Shown here in pieces: positions 15,736 to 23,038 of a stretch of DNA of 64,000 nucleotides; position 1 is the stretch's first letter; every line of letters starts with the position of its first letter. The translations under genes were made by a program, and so were the position numbers. This stretch comes from an uncultured Coriobacteriaceae bacterium (GTDB lineage Bacteria > Actinomycetota > Coriobacteriia > Coriobacteriales > Atopobiaceae): positions 1-64,000 of the forward strand of contig CADBYM010000008.1 in the NCBI GenBank assembly GCA_902798915.1, read 5' to 3'. The notes beneath the pieces are model-generated. The model did no database searches. It was not told where the DNA came from and saw only the letters and a program-made list of their open reading frames with translations.

Positions 15736-18180
15736 ATGTTTCCGCTTGCGAAGCGCCTTCCGCGCGAGTTTAGGCACAATCTTGGGAAATACCTTGGCAT
15801 ATTCCTGCTGTTTCTCTTTGCCATCATGATGGGTTCGGGCTTTCTTTCGGCGGCATACAGCATCCAGGTCCTACAGGAAGACATGCATGAGCGGCACCAG
15901 GTGGAGGACTGCCACTTCGTCACGCAGTTCGAGGCGGCGCGTGCATCCCTCGAGGCGGTCGAGGAGATGGGATGCACCGTGCACGAGGACTTCACGGCCG
16001 ACGTGCCGCTGCTCGTTGCGGGCGAGAGGCGCGCGACCAACTGCCAGCTGATCAACCAAGAGAACCGCATTGACGTCAATCGTGGCTACTACTTCGAGGG
16101 GGAGGCGCCTTCGACTGAGGGTCAGATTGCCCTCGACCGCGTGTGGTGCGCAAACAATGACGTGCGTGTGGGGGACGTCGTGAACGTCAACGAACGCGAC
16201 GTCACGGTATGCGGGATCATGTCGGTCTCGGACTACGAGTGTCTCATGGAGAAGAACACCGACATGATCTTCAACTCCACCACGTTTACCGTGGCACTCG
16301 TGACGCCAGAGGGATTCCAACGCATGGCGGGGTCGAAGCGTGACTACCGATACGACGTGGTTCTCGACGACCGAGCGATGGACTTGGCGGCACGTACTGA
16401 CTTCGAACGCGACATGGCGGACCTGCTAGGTGACCACGACGAGGTGCTTACGGATCTGGTGGATTATGAGTTCGACAACAAGGCCATCTTCTTTGCCACC
16501 GATGACGTGGAGAGCGACCAAGGCATGTGGGAGGTCCTGGTCATGCTGCTCGTGGTGATCATGGCCTTCGTCTTTGTGGTGCTCACGAACGCCACCATCG
16601 AGCAGGAGTCGGCGGTCATCGGCACGCTGCTTGCGTCGGGGTATCGCAAACGCGAGATTGCGGCACACTACATGGTGCTGCCCACCATCATCGGAGTGTT
16701 GGGCTGTGCGGTGGGCAACTTCGTTGGGCTGACGTTCATGAGTACGCCCATGCAGGAACTCTACTACGGGTCGTACAGCCTTCCGCCCTACGAGTACACC
16801 TTTAGCCCGCGCATATTCTTTCTGACCACAGTGGTGCCGTTTGCGCTGCTCGAGGTGGTTACGCTCATAGGCCTGGCGCGCAAGCTGCGCTTCACTCCGC
16901 TCGCGTTCCTGCGGCGCGAGATAGCCAGTCGTAGCCGTCGTGCCACGCTGCCGCTGCCCGTGTGGCTGAGCTTCGTGCGACGCTTCCAGCTGCGGGTGTT
17001 CTTGCGTAACCTCTCGCACTTTGTGGTTCTCTTCTTTGGCATCGCGTTCTGCAGCCTGTTCCTGCTCTTTGGCCTGTGCCTGATGCCGCTCGTCGAGCAC
17101 TATGCCGACCTGCTCAGAAGCGACGTCGTGGCCGAGCACATCTACCTGCTCAAGGCGCCGTTGGAGCTGGAGGGAACGGCGGAGGAGCGTGTGGCCTATG
17201 CCTCGGTTGAGGAGTTGCTTCAGACCGACGACCCCCTGCGTGACTTGGGAATGGTGGGCTATGCGCGGGCGATGCTGCGCACCATGGACTTGGATGAGGA
17301 CGCGCATCCCGTGAACACGACAGACAACGGCGAGGAACGCATTGCCCAGGCCGAGAAGTTCGTGGCGGCGTCCTTTGAGGTGGAGCACGTCGTTACCGAC
17401 AGCTCGGAGGAGGTCACCGTCTACGGCATCGCCGATGACTCGCGCTATTGGGATGGGGTGGATGTGTCCGACGGCGCCGTCGTGGTGGGGTCGGGTCTCT
17501 CTCAGAAGTGTCGAATCGAGCCCGAAGACACGCTGAGGCTCTTTGACAAGTATACGAACAAGACCTATGAGCTTAAGGTGAGCGACGTTTGGGGCAGCTC
17601 GGCAAACATGAACGTCTATCTGGAGATGGGCGCGCTCAATCGGCTGTTGGGGGAGGACGAGGACCGATTCTTGGGCTATGCGTCCGACGAGGCGTTGGAC
17701 CTCGATCAACGATACCTTGCGACCGATATCACGCCTGACTCCATGGGAAGCTCGGCCGAGCAGATGGAGGAGTCGTTCGGAGGCATGATGGACATGGTCG
17801 TGGCGTTTGCCGTGCCGGTCTACCTCATTCTGGTGTACCTGCTCACAAAGACGGTCATCGATCGCTCGAGTCGCTACATTAGCTACATGAAGGTCTTCGG
17901 TTACCGCAACGGCGAGATTCAACGGCTCTACGTGCGTGCCATCACGGTGACGGTGCTCGCGAGCCTCGTGGCGAGCCTGCCGTTCGTCATCTGGCTGTGT
18001 GACGTCTTCGTGAGCGTCGTGATGGATCGCTACTCAGGCAACCTCGAGCTCTACGTGGCGCCCAAGCTCATGGCAGAGGTAGTTGCCATCGGTGCTGTGG
18101 CCTACGTTGCGGTTGCGGTCATACACATCCGGCACATCCGTCGGGTCGGTCTGGCCGAGGCCATGAAGGTGCAGGAGTGA
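15736..18180 (+). CDS. FtsX-family ABC transporter permease
   Basis: 814 residues with the FtsX/MacB layout twice: a first helix at residues 13-33, a large extracytoplasmic domain (35-250), three helices (262-385), a second amphipathic segment and helix (415-450), another extracytoplasmic domain (460-675), then three helices (685-805). GTLLASGYRKREIAAHYM and MKVFGYRNGEIQRLYV are the paired cytoplasmic coupling loops. Such permeases work with the ATPase just upstream in lipoprotein release, peptide efflux, or antimicrobial-peptide defence. The substrate is not evident; the bracketing short peptides make peptide handling plausible but unproven. Confidence 0.9.
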   Translation: MFPLAKRLPREFRHNLGKYLGIFLLFLFAIMMGSGFLSAAYSIQVLQEDMHERHQVEDCHFVTQFEAARASLEAVEEMGCTVHEDFTADVPLLVAGERRATNCQLINQENRIDVNRGYYFEGEAPSTEGQIALDRVWCANNDVRVGDVVNVNERDVTVCGIMSVSDYECLMEKNTDMIFNSTTFTVALVTPEGFQRMAGSKRDYRYDVVLDDRAMDLAARTDFERDMADLLGDHDEVLTDLVDYEFDNKAIFFATDDVESDQGMWEVLVMLLVVIMAFVFVVLTNATIEQESAVIGTLLASGYRKREIAAHYMVLPTIIGVLGCAVGNFVGLTFMSTPMQELYYGSYSLPPYEYTFSPRIFFLTTVVPFALLEVVTLIGLARKLRFTPLAFLRREIASRSRRATLPLPVWLSFVRRFQLRVFLRNLSHFVVLFFGIAFCSLFLLFGLCLMPLVEHYADLLRSDVVAEHIYLLKAPLELEGTAEERVAYASVEELLQTDDPLRDLGMVGYARAMLRTMDLDEDAHPVNTTDNGEERIAQAEKFVAASFEVEHVVTDSSEEVTVYGIADDSRYWDGVDVSDGAVVVGSGLSQKCRIEPEDTLRLFDKYTNKTYELKVSDVWGSSANMNVYLEMGALNRLLGEDEDRFLGYASDEALDLDQRYLATDITPDSMGSSAEQMEESFGGMMDMVVAFAVPVYLILVYLLTKTVIDRSSRYISYMKVFGYRNGEIQRLYVRAITVTVLASLVASLPFVIWLCDVFVSVVMDRYSGNLELYVAPKLMAEVVAIGAVAYVAVAVIHIRHIRRVGLAEAMKVQE

Positions 18181-18212
18181 GGGTCGAAGAGAAAAGCTCA
18201 TAGAGTAACAAA

Positions 18213-18241
18213 GAGCGGGGCGGCCATCTGCCGCCCCGCTC
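18213..18241. terminator. Terminator between ABC operon and short peptide gene
   Basis: Perfect 12-bp stem GAGCGGGGCGGC / GCCGCCCCGCTC with a 5-nt loop, between convergent genes. It is followed on the plus side by ACGTCTT and has no strong T run. Confidence 0.7.
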
Positions 18242-18263
18242 ACGTCTTCCTGCTGTGATTCTC

Positions 18264-18434
18264 TTACCACCCGCCGGTGACACCGCCGTCCTTGGGCTCG
18301 CTGGGCTCCTCAGGCTTGCGCCTGGGGATGAACCTCAAATCGAAGCGACGCTTCCCGCCACTCATCTGCTCGAGCGTTTCCTCTTTGAGTTCGGCCTCGG
18401 CGGTGGGGTTCTGCTTGGTGTTGTCGGTTGTCAA
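18264..18434 (-). CDS. Ser-Gly-Gly leader-type short peptide (intact paralogue)
   Basis: 56 residues from a TTG start at 18434, chosen because AAAGGAG stands 7 nt upstream and because the next eight codons encode the same residues (TTDNTKQN) as the ATG-started paralogue at 12001. The N-terminal half is polar and acidic and ends LKEETLEQMSGG, a typical double-glycine-type cleavage motif. The remaining 27 residues are basic then Pro/Glu-rich (FDLRFIPRRKPEEP) and end in GGVTGGW. No Cys. The tails of the two paralogues share a basic patch, a Pro-Glu run and a final Trp. No modification enzyme or C39 transporter is nearby. Function unknown; a secreted or modified peptide is the working idea. Confidence 0.6.
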   Translation of the reverse strand: MTTDNTKQNPTAEAELKEETLEQMSGGKRRFDLRFIPRRKPEEPSEPKDGGVTGGW

Positions 18435-18482
18435 CGCATTGCTCCTTTGCATTCGGTTGCTTTCGTGCTTGCTGCTAAGATA

Positions 18483-18508
18483 TACGCGCCCGTCGCGTCC
18501 GCGTCTCA
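18483..18508 (-). promoter_or_regulatory. ECF-like promoter of the intact short peptide
   Basis: TGAGAC (18508-18503), 16 nt, CGTA (18486-18483) on the minus strand, followed by TATCTTAGC. It aligns without gaps with the promoter at 12074-12049 over about 35 nt while the sequence between promoter and gene diverges. Confidence 0.5.
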
Positions 18509-18560
18509 GAATAACTGTAAGAATTCTGCGGCGTGGTCGTCGACTTGCGGAGCATGGTCG

Positions 18561-19535
18561 TCAGTAACCGACGGTGCGGTCTACGAGGCGCTCGAGCGGG
18601 CGGCCGGCAGCGTAGTTGCGCAGGTCCTCACAGAAGAGTTCGACGCAGCGGGTGCGCGTCCAACCCATGGTCATGTTGCCCGAGATGTGCGGCGTGAGGA
18701 AGATGTTCGGCGCATCCCATAGCGGGTCGTCAGCGGGCAGTGGCTCGGGCGTCATCACGTCGAGCGCCGCTCCGCCAAGGTGTCCGCTCTCGAGCGCGGC
18801 GATGAGTGCCGGCTGATCGATTGCGGAGCCTCGTCCCACGTTGATGACGACGGCACCTTCAGGAAGCAGGGCGATGCGGCGGGCGTCGAGGATGCGGGTT
18901 GTCTCGGGTGTGCCGGGTAGGGCCATGGCCAGGACGTCGGCGGAAGGGAGCATCTCGTCGAGCTGGTCGAAGGCGACGACGCGCTCGAACGGAGCGCGGG
19001 CACGACCGCTGCGGCTCACACCCACGATGGGCAGCGCGCCGAGGGCAAGGGCCTTCTCGGCGTACGCGGATCCGATGTTTCCCGCGCCGAGGACGCAGAT
19101 GTTGACCTCGCGAATGGAGCGGATGGGGAGCTGGTTCTCCCAACCCCGCGCCTGCGTGATGCGCTGGTAGGCGGGGATGCGGCGCAGCAGCATGAAGGTG
19201 GCCATCACCATGTGCTCGGCAATGGTCTCGTCGTAGCAGCCGGACGAGTTGGAGAGCAGGCAGTTCGGATTGGCGAAGAGTGTGGGATTGCTGCAGTATT
19301 GGTCGACGCCCGCGAAGGTGCAGCAATACCACTGCAGCTGCGGGCCTGCGGCGGCGAGCAGTGCGGGCGTGTGTCCTAGAAGAACCTCGGCATGCCGCAG
19401 ACACTTCTTGGCTGCCTCCTCCTCGCCGGGCATGAAGAACTCGACCTGGAATCCCAAGCTGGAGGCGACGGAGCGAATGTACTCGCGTTGCTCTCCGCTC
19501 AGCCATTCCACGCAGATGCAAATTGTTCGCGGCAT
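18561..19535 (-). CDS. D-2-hydroxyacid dehydrogenase (NAD-dependent)
   Basis: 324 residues with GGGAGGAG before the ATG. The Rossmann loop is VLGAGNIGSAYAEKAL; the catalytic triad is Arg in INVGRGSAID, Glu in DVMTPEPLP and His in LTPHISGN. It should reduce a 2-keto acid to the D-hydroxy acid, or the reverse, in the cytosol. The N-terminal substrate domain is diverged from SerA and LdhA, so the acid cannot be named. It stands alone between the short peptide and the CPBP gene. Confidence 0.88.
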   Translation of the reverse strand: MPRTICICVEWLSGEQREYIRSVASSLGFQVEFFMPGEEEAAKKCLRHAEVLLGHTPALLAAAGPQLQWYCCTFAGVDQYCSNPTLFANPNCLLSNSSGCYDETIAEHMVMATFMLLRRIPAYQRITQARGWENQLPIRSIREVNICVLGAGNIGSAYAEKALALGALPIVGVSRSGRARAPFERVVAFDQLDEMLPSADVLAMALPGTPETTRILDARRIALLPEGAVVINVGRGSAIDQPALIAALESGHLGGAALDVMTPEPLPADDPLWDAPNIFLTPHISGNMTMGWTRTRCVELFCEDLRNYAAGRPLERLVDRTVGY

Positions 19536-19609
19536 GTCTTCTCCTCCCGGCCGGATGCCCGTCTTGTTGCCCTGTTATGGTAACCCAGATGTCGGGGCAA
19601 CGCGACGCG

Positions 19610-19615
19610 TATAAT
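19610..19615 (+). promoter_or_regulatory. -10 element upstream of the CPBP gene
   Basis: Consensus TATAAT 60 nt before the ATG at 19676. No clear -35 at 17 nt. Confidence 0.4.
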
Positions 19616-19675
19616 TCATGTGCAGGTCAGGTCATGTGCCTGGTGCGCTCGATTCTCGAGAAAGGAAGCTGTTTG

Positions 19676-20578
19676 ATGAAGCGGCTTGCGGTTTACCTTG
19701 CCGTCACGTTTGGTCTCACATGGGGCCTGATGATTCCTGCTGGTATTGCGCTGGGCACGTTTGCGCACGGCGAGAGCTCCTCACCGGTCATGATGGGACT
19801 CATTGCCCTGAGCATGTTCTTCCCGCTGGTCGGCGCGCTCGTCGCAAACCTCGTCAGCGCGCCCGAAGAGCGCATCGACCTTGCCGTGCGGCCGCGGGTC
19901 AAGCAAAACGTCAGCTCATATCTGCTCGCTTGGTTCATCCCTGCGGGAATTGCGCTCGTGGGTGACATCGCGTTCTTTGCGTTGAACCCACGTTGGTTCG
20001 ATCCGACCATGACTGCCTACATCGCGACGTTGCCCGCAACGGTTGCGCAGCCAGCAGGTCAGCTGGCGACCCAGATGCCCCCAACCCCGGGTATGCTGGT
20101 GATGACCTTGGCGCTTGCCCTCGTGGTTGCGCCGTTCCTCAACATGATACCCGCATTCGGCGAGGAGGTCGGTTGGCGCGGCATGCTGTTCCCCATGCTT
20201 GCCGAGCGCATGTCCGAACGCGCTGCCGCGCTCGTCTCGGGCGTCATCTGGGGGTTGTGGCACGCGCCAAGCATCGCCATGGGGCACAACTATGGCATGG
20301 GTTATGCGGGCTTTCCCGTTGCGGGCATACTGACGATGGCACTCCTGTGCACCGCGATGGCATGCTGCCTCGCGTACCTGCGAAAACGTTCCGAGAGCGT
20401 GTGGCCGTGTGCGCTTGCCCACGGCGCCTTCAACGCAATCGCGAACGTGGGGCTCGTCTTCTGCTCCGTCGGAACGACCCTCTATGGACCCACGCCGCTC
20501 GGCCTTGTGGCAGGCATTCCGCTGATAACCTTGGGCGCCATCGCTCTATGGCGCCTTTCTCCCTCGAGACGCGCGTAG
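19676..20578 (+). CDS. CPBP-family intramembrane glutamic endopeptidase
   Basis: 300 residues starting at 19676 behind AAAGGAAG. About eight hydrophobic helices. The CPBP (CAAX protease/bacteriocin-processing, Abi) motifs are present: FGEEVGWRGML, then WGLWHAPSIAMGH and HGAFNAIAN, supplying the Glu and His residues of the membrane active site. In Gram-positive bacteria such proteins serve in peptide maturation, bacteriocin self-immunity or protein turnover. Its place 1.2 kb from the Ser-Gly-Gly peptide is suggestive only. The small protein at 20614 follows after 35 nt. Confidence 0.85.
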   Translation: MKRLAVYLAVTFGLTWGLMIPAGIALGTFAHGESSSPVMMGLIALSMFFPLVGALVANLVSAPEERIDLAVRPRVKQNVSSYLLAWFIPAGIALVGDIAFFALNPRWFDPTMTAYIATLPATVAQPAGQLATQMPPTPGMLVMTLALALVVAPFLNMIPAFGEEVGWRGMLFPMLAERMSERAAALVSGVIWGLWHAPSIAMGHNYGMGYAGFPVAGILTMALLCTAMACCLAYLRKRSESVWPCALAHGAFNAIANVGLVFCSVGTTLYGPTPLGLVAGIPLITLGAIALWRLSPSRRA

Positions 20579-20613
20579 CGCCGAGGGCGAGAATGGAACG
20601 AAGGAGGACAAGA

Positions 20614-21096
20614 ATGAATACCGTTCTGATTGACAACGAATGGCTAGCCGTCATGCTGCCGAAGGGTTTCGCTCCTATCGATCACCAGGAGTTGGAGATG
20701 CTCATTGGTGCCAAGTACAGCCGCATGTGGGGTGTGCGCGATACGAAGCGGCATATGATGCTGCACGTCACGTGGAAGGACTCAGGCAAGCTCGTCTCTA
20801 GGTTCGTGAGCGAGAGGTCGCTTGCCGTGCGGGTTGACAAGAAGTTCGCGCGGTGTCGTCCTGGCAGCGGGTATCGCAATGACGGCTTCTTCGAGCGTTC
20901 GGTGGCAGGTGCCGATGCTCCGGCGCAAGGATTCCGCTTCTCGTACACGGTTGAGGATACGGAGCAAGAGGGCGAGATCATGGTATTCAAGTATGGCATT
21001 CGCTGCTACACGCTGAACTACTACACGCGCTCGCAAAGGGCTGAGCCGAATCGCGTCGTTTACGAGAGCATCGTTGCCTCGCTCAAGCTGCAGTAG
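20614..21096 (+). CDS. Hypothetical 160-residue protein
   Basis: Starts at an ATG with AAGGAGG 6 nt upstream, 35 nt after the CPBP gene, so probably co-transcribed. Predicted mixed alpha/beta with no signal peptide and no membrane helix. Residues such as LPKGFAPIDHQELEML and GEIMVFKYGIRCYTLNY give no family that I recognise. Ends at the strong hairpin 21165-21201. Confidence 0.75.
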   Translation: MNTVLIDNEWLAVMLPKGFAPIDHQELEMLIGAKYSRMWGVRDTKRHMMLHVTWKDSGKLVSRFVSERSLAVRVDKKFARCRPGSGYRNDGFFERSVAGADAPAQGFRFSYTVEDTEQEGEIMVFKYGIRCYTLNYYTRSQRAEPNRVVYESIVASLKLQ

Positions 21097-21164
21097 ATTC
21101 GCCGACGGGTCGCGTACCTCTTGCCGAAGCGTGGAAGCCGGTGAGGCGTACGCGAAGTGACGCA

Positions 21165-21201
21165 CGACTGCCCACGGGAGACGATCTCCCGTGGGCAGTC
21201 G
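21165..21201. terminator. Terminator of the GCCCACGG-type hairpin family
   Basis: Sixteen-bp perfect arms CGACTGCCCACGGGAG / CTCCCGTGGGCAGTCG with a 5-nt loop, between convergent genes. The stem core GCCCACGGG recurs in hairpins at 43443-43465 and 51078-51105. Confidence 0.75.
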
Positions 21202-21236
21202 CATGAGGCGTCTCGCTATGCTCCGCTGGTTCTGGC

Positions 21237-21716
21237 CTATCGCCGTGCGTCCTCGGCCCAAGCTGCGAGCTTTGCCTTGGAGGGTCGCCCGTTCAGGATG
21301 CCGCCAGCAAGCACGGACGCGCCAGGCGCGAGTTTCCGCATGCGTTGCGGTGCTCGTCCCAGGCCACTTCCACCGCTCGTCGCGAAGGGGACGATCGTCT
21401 TGTCGGCGAAGTCGTATGCCTCAAGGAACGTGTCGATGATACGCGGCTCAACATACCACCATACAGGGAAGCCCACGAACACTATGTCGTATGCTCCCAT
21501 GTCGTTGACCGTCCCCGCGATGGCTGGTCTGCACGTCTCGTCATTCATCTCGATTGACGAGCGGCTGCCCTTGTCGTTCCAGTTGAGGTCGGCGCGCGTG
21601 TAGGGCTGTGTGGGCGTAATCTCGAAGAGGTCCGCGCTCGTTGCCGCAGCGAGGTCCTTCGCCACTTTGGCCGTTGTGCCACTTGCGCTGAAGTATGCCA
21701 CTAGAGTCTTTGCCAT
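21237..21716 (-). CDS. Flavodoxin
   Basis: 159 residues with AAGGAGG before the ATG. The start TLVAYFSASGTTAKVAKDLA is the FMN phosphate loop, and VFVGFPVWWYVEPRIID holds the aromatic isoalloxazine-stacking residues. The set TPTQPYTRADLNW is typical of the flavodoxin group found in lactobacilli and clostridia, often annotated as flavodoxin or NADPH quinone reductase-like. Cytosolic electron carrier. Divergent from the gene at 21901. Confidence 0.88.
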   Translation of the reverse strand: MAKTLVAYFSASGTTAKVAKDLAAATSADLFEITPTQPYTRADLNWNDKGSRSSIEMNDETCRPAIAGTVNDMGAYDIVFVGFPVWWYVEPRIIDTFLEAYDFADKTIVPFATSGGSGLGRAPQRMRKLAPGASVLAGGILNGRPSKAKLAAWAEDARR

Positions 21717-21900
21717 CTTGTGCCCTCCTTCTCTGTTGGATGCAGCTTAAGGATAGCGGAACTGCGAGAGGTGGGCCGTGATTTCCGTTCGCCTGTGTAG
21801 CAACTTGCCCAGGGGTGCTCATGCCTTGGTCGGCGTATACTACTTAAGTATCGGCTGTTTGAGCCGCATAGCTTATAGTCTAGCAATTGAAGGAGCATTC

Positions 21901-22260
21901 ATGGAGAAGGAACTGTTTGACTACACCGCACAGAAGGTTGACGAGCTTTTGGCGGCAGCATCGAGCTCACAGAAGACGCGCGACGCTGCCCAGGCTTGGA
22001 AGGACGCCATCGCCTCGGGTGCCGACGCCGATGCCGCAACCGCCACGTTGCTCGACATCATTGACGAGCATCACACCACGATCGACGAGGTTCTCGCATT
22101 TGCTGAGGGCCCTGCAAAGACGATCCTCGGTGCGGAGGCCGCTGCCGCCATGTTGGCGCACGAGACCAAGCGCAAGCAGGCGGGCGCCAAGTACTGCGAC
22201 TGTGCCGCGTGCATTGCCGCGCAGGAGTTGCTTGCGAAGCACGGTCGCCCGGTCCTGTAA
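21901..22260 (+). CDS. Small Cys-tailed protein of a family often labelled Hsp90-like
   Basis: 119 residues; ATG at 21901 with GAAGGAG upstream. All-alpha, Ala-rich (about a quarter Ala), with a conserved-looking tail AGAKYCDCAACIAAQELLAKHG that carries three Cys in CDCAAC. Similar small proteins of anaerobic Firmicutes and Coriobacteriia are, from memory, annotated as heat-shock or Hsp90-like, but the length and sequence show no Hsp90 domain; I regard that label as unreliable. The Cys motif could bind metal or act in redox. The upstream 184-nt region is shared with divergent flavodoxin, a hint of common redox control. Confidence 0.7.
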   Translation: MEKELFDYTAQKVDELLAAASSSQKTRDAAQAWKDAIASGADADAATATLLDIIDEHHTTIDEVLAFAEGPAKTILGAEAAAAMLAHETKRKQAGAKYCDCAACIAAQELLAKHGRPVL

Positions 22261-22286
22261 GGTCGACGTCGGCGCAGGAGGCGTCA

Positions 22287-22338
22287 CACCAGATGCTCGA
22301 TGCGGAGCCGAAAACCGGCACTTTTGTAGCATCTGGTG
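22287..22338. repeat. 11-bp inverted repeat after the Cys-tailed gene
   Basis: CACCAGATGCT (22287-22297) pairs with AGCATCTGGTG (22328-22338); inside it CCGAAAACCGG forms a second small hairpin. No T run follows. Terminator or part of a small mobile element. Confidence 0.45.
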
Positions 22339-22390
22339 CGCCGGTGGCACCGAAGGCCCGGCGCTGGCTCCGCGGAATGCCCGAGCGCGA

Positions 22391-22568
22391 TATATGCTTT
22401 GTGCATTAGTGCAGAAAATCGACGCACGGCATGGCAGCCAACTGGGAAGTTACCGGATTTGATAACGATTTTCCACACTGGCTAAAATAGCCACCGTGGA
22501 AAATCGTTATCAAATGTGGTAAAACCCCAGTTGACGACGAATCAAGGCAACGATTTTCCGCACTAAAT
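22391..22568. repeat. 178-bp structured repeat, copy 1
   Basis: Nearly identical to 24934-25111. Outer inverted ends AGTGCAGAAAATCG / CGATTTTCCGCACT enclose a core hairpin with 19-bp perfect arms (TTTGATAACGATTTTCCAC at 22458-22476 and its complement at 22496-22514) and an inner GGCTA/TAGCC stem. The layout is that of a non-autonomous MITE- or REP-like element. Short ORFs within it (such as one starting MWKIVIKSG) are products of the palindrome and are not called. Confidence 0.8.
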
Positions 22569-23038
22569 TCGATTGTGTTGGGAAGGCTAGTGTAAAACGA
22601 AGTCCTGCGCAGGCGCTGCCGTGTGAAAGGGAGACGGCCACCACCTAGAATCCGAGAGCGCAGTATACAGATTCTGGTGAAAGGCACCGGCCGTGACGAA
22701 CGACATATCAGATGTGGGTACGGCCGATGTCGCCCGTGCGACGTACCGCCCGGCGATTGAGATGCTGGAAGGCTGATTTCGAGGGCAGCCTCGATTCTCG
22801 AGGACGTTGGGCCGAACGTGCTCGCCCACCTCGGCTTCCCGGCCTCGCGCCGGGGGGTGCCTTCGTACAAACAACGTGTGGGAGCGTACGAGCTCGAGGC
22901 GGCGTAGTATGAGGTGGAGATTAGGGGTTCTGGGTGACCGGCTGGCCTCCTTACGAAATGGCTGTTGCACTAGCTTTCCCGACACTACTCCTTTGATGCG
23001 CTGGTTGAGGCGAAGCGACCTGCCACTCCTGCCCGTCT
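22569..23038. other. Intergenic stretch with no supported gene
   Basis: 470 nt between repeat copy 1 and the AAA-ATPase-like gene. Open frames here have low-complexity, Arg/Pro-rich translations and no ribosome site. It may hold decayed coding sequence; nothing is recognised. Confidence 0.5.

Noticed and set aside
16426..17922. 498-codon antisense frame opposite the permease
   Set aside because: Mirror frame; translation lacks hydrophobic or domain pattern.
22284..22478. Short frames beginning MWKIVIKSG in both 178-bp repeats
   Set aside because: They arise from the palindrome and occur on both strands; no ribosome site.
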